This document shows positions 56,398 through 64,000 of a stretch of DNA of 64,000 nucleotides, piece by piece (within the stretch, counting starts at the first letter, position 1; each line of letters begins with the position of its first letter). Made by a program: the position numbers and the translations under genes. Source of the stretch: Enoplolaimus lenunculus. Its lineage: Eukaryota > Nematoda > Enoplea > Enoplida > Thoracostomopsidae. The notes under the pieces were generated by a model. It saw nothing but the letters and a program-made list of their open reading frames with translations, was not told the DNA's origin and ran no database searches. Where the stretch lies: positions 310,001 through 374,000 of the forward strand of contig JASANG010003323.1 in the NCBI GenBank assembly GCA_030248215.1. Reading direction: 5' to 3'.

Positions 56398-57050
56398 TTT
56401 CCCGCCAAAATTTGAATTTTGCCGCTAAAATTTAGATTGTCCCGCTAAAAGTTGAATGTTCTCGCTAAAATTTGAATGTTCCCGCCAAAATTTGAATATT
56501 CCCGCCAAAATTTAAATGTTGCCACTAAAATTGGAATATTCCCGCATAAAATTTGAATTTCCCGCCAAAATTCAAATTCTCCCGGCAAAATTTGAATTTC
56601 CCGCCAAAATTTGAATTTCCCGCCAAAATTTAAGTTCTCCCGCCAAAATTTGAATTTTCTCACCAAATTTAAATACTGCCGCCAAAATTTCAATTTTTCT
56701 GCAAATTTGGATTTATAACCAAAATTTAAGTTCTTCCGCCAAAATTTGAATATTCCCGCATAAAAGCAGAATTTCCCGCCAAAATTCAAATTCTCCCGCC
56801 AAAATTTGAATTTCCCGCCAAAATTTTAATATTAGCGCTAAAATTTGACTTTCCAGCCAAAATTCCAATTCTACCGCCAAAATTTGAATTTTTACGCCAA
56901 AATTTGAATTTCCCGCCAAAATTTAAATTCTCCCACCAAAATCTAAATTCTCCGCCAAAATTTGAATTTCCCACCAAAACTTGGTTTTACCCTTAAAATT
57001 TGAATTTCCCGCCAGAATTTAAACTTCTTTCAAAAGTTGTTATTTCCCGC
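56398..57050. repeat. TTTCCCGCCAAAA minisatellite, unit 1
   Basis: Degenerate 19-21-bp repeats of TTTCCCGCCAAAATTTGAA. Seven exact TTTCCCGCCAAAA in this copy (56398, 56558, 56597, 56616, 56772, 56811, 56909). TTTCCCGCCAAAA equals the canonical E2F/DP binding consensus. Confidence 0.9.
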
Positions 57051-58027
57051 CTGATTTTAAGCCACCATCACAGTTTCAATTTCCTGCCAAACTAAAAAGT
57101 ACGCACATTGTTCGCGGATTATGAATTTGTCCGCTACACCGTTGCCGAAAACGCCTAAATGTCCATCAATTTGTGTCGCAAGTGATGTGACGAAAATTGC
57201 TTTTAATAAACGGTATGGACATGTATGCTGTCTGTTCAAAACGGTAGGGACATTGCATGTGCGGAGCGCACGCATTATAACGTGTGAATGACATTAATAA
57301 AGATTTGTCACGAAGTTAACAGAGGGTAAAGTTGAATTTCAACGATAGTTGACATTTTGTTCGTTGAACTACGGTCGTATAAATATACTTTTTGAATATT
57401 TTAAATACCTTCAGGTGTCGTCTTGCGGTGGGTGGCATTTTACGCGAAATGTCAACCAGGGCCAGACGGCACCGTGTCAAAGGTATATATAGTGTTTCGG
57501 ATTTAAGATTAACCCCTTCTCATATTGAGTTGCCTGTAGGCAACTCAGCGCAGTGTATATACGTTAAATAGTATATATCGCATCGTGTTTAACAATTGCA
57601 ACACGTATACATAGTACTAAATCACCACAATGACATGAGAGCCCCCATTCGTACACAACTGAGTACACGCAATTCCAGATCACTTTGTGGCGTAGCTACA
57701 ATTTACTAGGTCGGATATCCTTAAGTATTGATACAAACTTTTCAACCTTCGTGGTAGATGTCGTGGTAAAGTCTTGCCTGCTCAAGGCAATAACGCGTGC
57801 GCTTTGCTCAAGCAACGTCCTACAATATAGTTTGCTGCGCGGATTATGCAACTTTTGCGTAGACGGTGTAGCGGACATTTCCATACCGTCGATATTTGCC
57901 TTTAATGTCCCACTCAACTGTACAATAGGTATCGAATGTTTTCTATATAGATAGTTCGCTTAAAAAATTATATTTTTCGCAAAATTTTAGGTTTCTTCAT
58001 AATTTAGTTTTTCCTCAAAAATTTCGA

Positions 58028-58675
58028 TTTCCCGCCAAAATTTGAATTTTGCCGCTAAAATTTAGATTGTCCCGCTAAAAGTTGAATGTTCTCGCTAAAA
58101 TTTGAATATTCCCGCCAAAATTTAAATGTTGCCACTAAAATTGGAATATTCCCGCATAAAATTTGAATTTCCCGCCAAAATTCAAATTCTCCCGGCAAAA
58201 TTTGAATTTCCCGCCAAAATTTGAATTTCCCGCCAAAATTTAAGTTCTCCCGCCAAAATTTGAATTTTCTCACCAAATTTAAATACTGCCGCCAAAATTT
58301 CAATTTTTCTGCAAATTTGGATTTATAACCAAAATTTAAGTTCTTCCGCCAAAATTTGAATATTCCCGCATAAAAGCAGAATTTCCCGCCAAAATTCAAA
58401 TTCTCCCGCCAAAATTTGAATTTCCCGCCAAAATTTGAATTTCCCGCCAAAATTTTAATATTAGCGCTAAAATTTGACTTTCCAGCCAAAATTCCAATTC
58501 TACCGCCAAAATTTGAATTTTTACGCCAAAATTTGAATTTCCCGCCAAAATTTAAATTCTCCCACCAGAATCTAAATTCTCCGCCAAAATTTGAATTTCC
58601 CACCAAAACTTGGTTTTACCCTTAAAATTTGAATTTCCCGCCAGAATTTAAACTTCTTTCAAAAGTTGTTATTTC
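58028..58675. repeat. TTTCCCGCCAAAA minisatellite, unit 2
   Basis: Same array as in unit 1; it lacks one repeat near its left end and has an extra one near 58430. Confidence 0.9.
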
Positions 58676-59656
58676 CCGCCTGATTTTAAGCCACCATCAC
58701 AGTTTCAATTTCCTGCTAAATTAAAAAGTACGCACACTGTTCGCGGATTATGAATTTGTCCGCTACACCGTTGCCGAAAACGCCTAAATGTCCATCAATT
58801 TGTGTCGCAAGTGATGTGACGAAAATTGCTTTTAATAAACGGTATGGACATGTATGCTGTCTGTTCAAAACGGTAGGGACATTGCATGTGCGGAGCGCAC
58901 GCATTATAACGTGTGAATGACATTAATAAAGATTTGTCACGAAGTTAACAGAGGGTAAAGTTGAATTTCAACGATAGTTGACATTTTGTTCGTTGAACTA
59001 CGGTCGTATAAATATACTTTTTGAATATTTTAAATACCTTCAGGTGTCGTCTTGCGGTGGGTGGCATTTTACGCGAAATGTCAACCAGGGCCAGACGGCA
59101 CCGTGTCAAAGGTATATATAGTGTTTCGGATTTAAGATTAACCCCTTCTCATATTGAGTTGCCTGTAGGCAACTCAGCGCAGTGTATATACGTTAAATAG
59201 TATATATTGCATCGTGTTTAACAATTGCAACACGTATACATAGTACTAAATCACCACAATGACATGAGAGCCCCCATTCGTACACAACTGAGTACACGCA
59301 ATTCCAGATCACTTTGTGGCGTAGCTACAATTTACTAGGTCGGATATCCTTAAGTATTGATACAAACTTTTCAACCTTCGTGGTAGATCTCGTGGTAAAG
59401 TCTTGCCTGCTCAAGGCAATAACGCGTGCGCTTTGCTCAAGCAACGTCCTACAATATAGTTTGCTGCGCGGATTATGCAACTTTTGCGTAGACGGTGTAG
59501 CGGACATTTCCATACCGTCGATATTTGCCTTTAATGTCCCACTCAACTGTACAATAGGTATCGAATGTTTTCTATATAGATAGTTCGCTTAAAAAATTAT
59601 ATTTTTCGCAAAATTTTAGGTTTCTTCATAATTTAGTTTTTCCTCAAAAATTTCGA

Positions 59657-60330
59657 TTTCCCGCCAAAATTTGAATTTTGCCGCTAAAATTTAGATTGTC
59701 CCGCTAAAAGTTGAATGTTCTCGCTAAAATTTGAATGTTCCCGCCAAAATTTGAATATTCCCGCCAAAATTTAAATGTTGCCACTAAAATTGGAATATTC
59801 CCGCATAAAATTTGAATTTCCCGCCAAAATTCAAATTCTCCCGGCAAAATTTGAATTTCCCGCCAAAATTTGAATTTCCCGCCAAAATTTAAGTTCTCCC
59901 GCCAAAATTTGAATTTTCTCACCAAATTTAAATACTGCCGCCAAAATTTCAATTTTTCTGCAAATTTGGATTTATAACCAAAATTTAAGTTCTTCCGCCA
60001 AAATTTGAATATTCCCGCATAAAAGCAGAATTTCCCGCCAAAATTCAAATTCTCCCGCCAAAATTTGAATTTCCCGCCAAAATTTGAATTTCCCGCCAAA
60101 ATTTTAATATTAGTGCTAAAATTTGACTTTCCAGCCAAAATTCCAATTCTACCGCCAAAATTTGAATTTTTACGCCAAAATTTGAATTTCCCGCCAAAAT
60201 TTAAATTCTCCCACCAGAATCTAAATTCTCCGCCAAAATTTGAATTTCCCACCAAAACTTGGTTTTACCCTTAAAATTTGAATTTCCCGCCAGAATTTAA
60301 ACTTTTTTCAAAAGTTGTTATTTCCCGCCT
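59657..60330. repeat. TTTCCCGCCAAAA minisatellite, unit 3
   Basis: Same array with both repeats present. The minus strand stays open for 183 codons (NFGGKFKFW-like periodic peptide), explained by the repeat. Confidence 0.9.
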
Positions 60331-61305
60331 GATTTTAAGCCACCATCACAGTTTCAATTTCCTGCCAAATTAAAAAGTACGCACACTGTTCGCGGATTAT
60401 GAATTTGTCCGCTACACCGTTGCCGAAAACGCCTAAATGTCCATCAATTTGTGTCGCAAGTGATGTGACGAAAATTGCTTTTAATAAACGGTATGGACAT
60501 GTATGCTGTCTGTTCAAAACGGTAGGGACATTGCATGTGCGGAGCGCACGCATTATAACGTGTGAATGACATTAATAAAGATTTGTCACGAAGTTAACAG
60601 AGGGTAAAGTTGAATTTCAACGATAGTTGACATTTTGTTCGTTGAACTACGGTCGTATAAATATACTTTTTGAATATTTTAAATACCTTCAGGTGTCGTC
60701 TTGCGGTGGGTGGCATTTTACGCGAAATGTCAACCAGGGCCAGACGGCACCGTGTCAAAGGTATATATAGTGTTTCGGATTTAAGATTAACCCCTTCTCA
60801 TATTGAGTTGCCTGTAGGCAACTCAGCGCAGTGTATATACGTTAAATAGTATATATCGCATCGTGTTTAACAATTGCAACACGTATACATAGTACTAAAT
60901 CACCACAATGACATGAGAGCCCCCATTCGTACACAACTGAGTACACGCAATTCCAGATCACTTTGTGGCGTAGCTACAATTTACTAGGTCGGATATCCTT
61001 AAGTATTGATACAAACTTTTCAACCTTCGTGGTAGATCTCGTGGTAAAGTCTTGCCTGCTCAAGGCAATAACGCGTGCGCTTTGCTCAAGCAACGTCCTA
61101 CAATATAGTTTGCTGCGCGGATTATGCAACTTTTGCGTAGACGGTGTAGCGGACATTTCCATACCGTCGATATTTGCCTTTAATGTCCCACTCAACTGTA
61201 CAATAGGTATCGAATGTTTTCTATATAGATAGTTCGCTTGAAAAATTATATTTTTCGCAAAATTTTAGGTTTCTTCATAATTTAGTTTTTCCTCAAAAAT
61301 TTCGA

Positions 61306-61975
61306 TTTCCCGCCAAAATTTGAATTTTGCCGCTAAAATTTAGATTGTCCCGCTAAAAGTTGAATGTTCTCGCTAAAATTTGAATGTTCCCGCCAAAATT
61401 TTAATATTCCCGCCAAAATTTAAATGTTGCCACTAAAATTGGAATATTCCCGCATAAAATTTGAATTTCCCGCCAAAATTCAAATTCTCCCGGCAAAATT
61501 TGAATTTCCCGCCAAAATTTGAATTTCCCGCCAAAATTTAAGTTCTCCCGCCAAAATTTGAATTTTCTCACCAAATTTAAATACTGCCGCCAAAATTTCA
61601 ATTTTTCTGCAAATTTGGATTTATAACCAAAATTTAAGTTCTTCCGCCAAAATTTGAATATTCCCGCATAAAAGCAGAATTTCCCGCCAAAATTCAAATT
61701 CTCCCGCCAAAATTTGAATTTCCCGCCAAAATTTGAATTTCCCGCCAAAATTTTAATATTAGCGCTAAAATTTGACTTTCCAGCCAAAATTCCAATTCTA
61801 CCGCCAAAATTTGAATTTTTACGCCAAAATTTGAATTTCCCGCCAAAATTTAAATTCTCCCACCAGAATCTAAATTCTCCGCCAAAATTTGAATTTCCCA
61901 CCAAAACTTGGTTTTACCCTTAAAATTTGAATTTCCCGCCAGAATTTAAACTTCTTTCAAAAGTTGTTATTTCCC
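61306..61975. repeat. TTTCCCGCCAAAA minisatellite, unit 4
   Basis: Same array and length as unit 3, with isolated substitutions. Confidence 0.9.
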
Positions 61976-62689
61976 GCCTGATTTTAAGCCACCATCACAG
62001 TTTCAATTTCCTGCCAAATTAAAAAGTACGCACACTGTTCGCGGATTATGAATTTGTCCGCTACACCGTTGCCGAAAACGCCTAAATGTCCATCAATTTG
62101 TGTCGCAAGTGATGTGACGAAAATTGCTTTTAATAAACGGTATGGACATGTATGCTGTCTGTTCAAAACGGTAGGGACATTGCATGTGCGGAGCGCACGC
62201 ATTATAACGTGTGAATGACATTAATAAACATTTGTCACGAAGTTAACAGAGGGTAAAGTTGAATTTCAACGATAGTTGACATTTTGTTCGTTGAACTACG
62301 GTCGTATAAATATACTTTTTGAATATTTTAAATACCTTCAGGTGTCGTCTTGCGGTGGGTGGCATTTTACGCGAAATGTCAACCAGGGCCAGACGGCACC
62401 GTGTCAAAGGTATATATAGTGTTTCGGATTTAAGATTAACCCCTTCTCATCAATGACATGAGAGCCCCCATTCGTACACAACTGAGTACACGCAATTCCA
62501 GATCACTTTGTGGCGTAGCTACAATTTACTAGGTCGGATATCCTTAAGTATTGATACAAACTTTTCAACCTTCGTGGTAGATCTCGTGGTAAAGTCTTGC
62601 CTGCTCAAGGCACGCGATGATAGCCCGATAACAACTTTCGCCTTTGCAAGCGCTTGATACTGGCATCATCATGTTTGTTTCATGATTAT

Positions 62690-62822
62690 CTCTTCTCACA
62701 TTGAGTTGCCTATAGGCAACTCAGCGCAGTGTATATACGTTAAATAATATATAATCGTTGCGTGTTGAACAATTACAACACGTATACATAGTACTAAATT
62801 ATCACAAGACATGAGAGCCCCC
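62690..62822. repeat. Diverged extra fragment of the 1.65-kb unit
   Basis: TTGAGTTGCCTATAGGCAAC, CAGCGCAGTGTATATACGTT and ACACGTATACATAGTACTAA match the unit's hairpin block with about 10% difference, far more than the tandem copies differ among themselves. It is therefore an older duplicate. Confidence 0.8.
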
Positions 62823-62827
62823 CTCGG

Positions 62828-62956
62828 GCTCGAACGTCAAGCTCCTATAGCTGAGTGGTGATGGTATACGCCTCCCACTCCAGTCACTGGAGTTCGAATC
62901 CAAGCATAAAAGTAGGTCTCAGGGAAAATAGAAAATATTCATATGAGAAAGGGTTA
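62828..62956 (+). mobile_element. tRNA-derived SINE
   Basis: A box TATAGCTGAGTGGTGATGG and B box GAGTTCGAATCC at tRNA spacing, tail AAAATAGAAAATATTCATAT and GAGAAAGGGTTAA. Best-preserved copy; relative at 47222. Confidence 0.8.
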
Positions 62957-63137
62957 AAGACATACTAACTGAGAATTTTTCCATTAATGCTTATTATAGC
63001 TAACTGGCAATTGTATGCAACTTTTTCTTAAGGACCATGCTGTACATCGTACAATTTAGGTTAGATTGTATGACCAGATTTTTCTGTTCCATCGTCGGGT
63101 GGGGGCAATTTGTTTAAAACAAGCAAATAAGAATTAT

Positions 63138-63302
63138 GGCCAATGTTATTACTTTTAGGGCAGTAACAGCAGGTTAAGCACATTCGTAAGATCAAAGCCT
63201 AAAAGATAAGTCTAAACCTAGACAAAAATATAAGGCTTATAAAGCCTATCTTTTGCAATCCCAGCAGAAAGGGGAAACGACCCTAAAAAGTAACCATGGG
63301 CC
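63138..63302 (-). mobile_element. TelMITE
   Basis: GGCCAATGTTATTACTTTTA and CCCTAAAAAGTAACCATGGG plus CC are inverted ends; few intact hexamers. Confidence 0.75.
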
Positions 63303-64000
63303 AATGTCTAAATTTTTGTGGACAGCGTGCGTGAACCGAAACAAATTCAGCGCCAGGTATTGTAACTTGTTGAAGGAATTTCGCGAGCAAATATTTAGAC
63401 ACAAAATTTTCTACTCCAATGCAAACACCCAAATTGGAATTTGGTCGGGCAATCAAATGCGCAAATGCCGCACGTCTGAAAATTGAGTGCAGTTAAGCAG
63501 CGAAGTGAACCTTGTAACGAAGGGATCGAGAAACCAGACGCGGTATAAAAAAGTACAAAAGCAAAAACTCAGTTTTACTTGGTATCAATGGTCCATGTAT
63601 ATCCGATCCATCGATGCTTTCCTAGTTTCACTCTTGTCTTTGATAAAAATGTATGTTATATATAAGTAGAGCTAGGATGTGTGTTTTGCAGAGTGCAACC
63701 GGATGTGAAAAATACCGTAGCCGGAGTGGAGGTCAGCGATACTATACCGGAACCGACGACTAGTTTTTGACCAAGTGAGAATGTTTAAGCTAATATGTTA
63801 TTAATATTATTTTGGCAACCACGAATAACTGCGATCAGAATGAAATCGGATGTGAAAAATATCCCTAATGAGAAAGCGAAGGTCAACGATATTACCAGGT
63901 TACGAAACGGGGCGTGAAACCGGAGATGTTCTTTTCTACGGTTTTCTACAGACGGTTTGAACGGTTGAGTAAGATCTCATTGTGTTAAAGCTTCTATAGC

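Larger units (their letters stand above)
55662..62612. repeat. Tandem array of a ~1.65-kb unit, four copies plus a fifth partial
   Basis: Units start TTAATAAAGATTTGTCACGA at 55662, 57294, 58923, 60572 and 62221 (periods 1632, 1629, 1649, 1649). They are near-identical; the 17-20-bp length differences come from one subunit of the internal CCCGCC array. Each unit has a 5' ~670-bp block with the hairpin GAGTTGCCTGTAGGCAACTC, a ~730-bp array of CCCGCCAAAATTTGAAT units, and a 3' ~230-bp block. The copies flanking the array of CGGTGTAGCGGACA (about 56232) and TGTCCGCTACACCG (about 57128) are inverted. Unit five has lost an internal stretch (joined at CTTCTCAT|CAATGACATG) and stops at 62612. No conserved gene: frames of 60-183 codons recur only because the units are duplicated. 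Confidence 0.95.
53575..64000. other. Intergenic region downstream of the membrane-protein gene
   Basis: Probable 3' UTR for the first ~100 bp, then telomere-like block, MITE cluster and the 1.65-kb tandem array. From 63305 to the end: AT-rich with degenerate CCGG-type blocks (63695-63925, such as GCAACCGGATGTGAAAAATA); no gene recognised. Confidence 0.65.

Noticed and set aside
58055-60255. 183-codon minus-strand frames with NFGGKFKFWRENL periodicity
   Set aside because: The 19-21-bp minisatellite lacks stops in that frame; unit 1 is not open throughout, and there are no splice or promoter signals.
56055-61232. 89-codon plus-strand frame repeated four times in the tandem units
   Set aside because: It starts at GTG rather than ATG, and identity between copies only reflects DNA duplication; no substitution pattern favouring protein conservation can be judged.

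Overview
The window looks like a repeat-choked stretch of an AT-rich invertebrate nuclear genome, most probably a nematode. Three things point there. The hexamer TTAGGC, the nematode telomere repeat, recurs in dozens of places. One predicted intron is only 48 nt long and ends in TTTTAG. Splice acceptors are of the TTTTCAG/TTTTAG type. The genus cannot be fixed from sequence alone; a repeat-rich lineage such as the mermithids is only a guess.

Two host genes can be supported. A complete rab39 gene (minus strand, 16003-19845, three coding exons, 216 aa, ending in the CFC prenylation motif) has introns filled with small mobile elements. A seven-exon gene on the plus strand (46389-53574, 277 aa) joins in consistent phase and encodes a four-pass membrane protein whose family I do not recognise. 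Its introns hold a SINE, several MITEs, a 53-bp array and a flawless 24-copy 37-bp array; a 22-bp array ends 180 bp upstream of its start codon. Two further orphan coding-like segments (29630-29950 minus, 31337-31469 plus) may be exons of genes that I cannot assemble.

Nearly everything else is short non-autonomous DNA elements and satellites. The dominant family (33 copies listed) has GGCCCATGT ends, 8-bp target duplications and a core of (TTAGGC)n; I call it TelMITE. Other families: CAGGGTGCAACCGG-ended hAT-like elements; CACTG-ended GAGTCAAA elements with TA duplications; GAGTTGA elements; TGTAGTGACCCG elements; AAGAGTG elements; TATTCTCAAATG elements; GTAGCCA elements; GGATCC foldbacks; and tRNA-derived SINEs. 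Nested insertions are frequent and give a relative chronology.

Region by region: 1-16002, intergenic MITE field with a GC-rich hairpin at 9.6 kb; 16003-19845, rab39; 19846-46388, intergenic MITE field with foldbacks, tandem repeats and two orphan exons; 46389-53574, four-pass membrane protein gene; 53719-54016, a stand-alone telomere-like hexamer block; 55662-62612, four and a bit tandem copies of a ~1.65-kb unit, each with an array of TTTCCCGCCAAAA, the canonical E2F site. No rRNA, CRISPR, LTR element, reverse transcriptase or transposase gene was seen.
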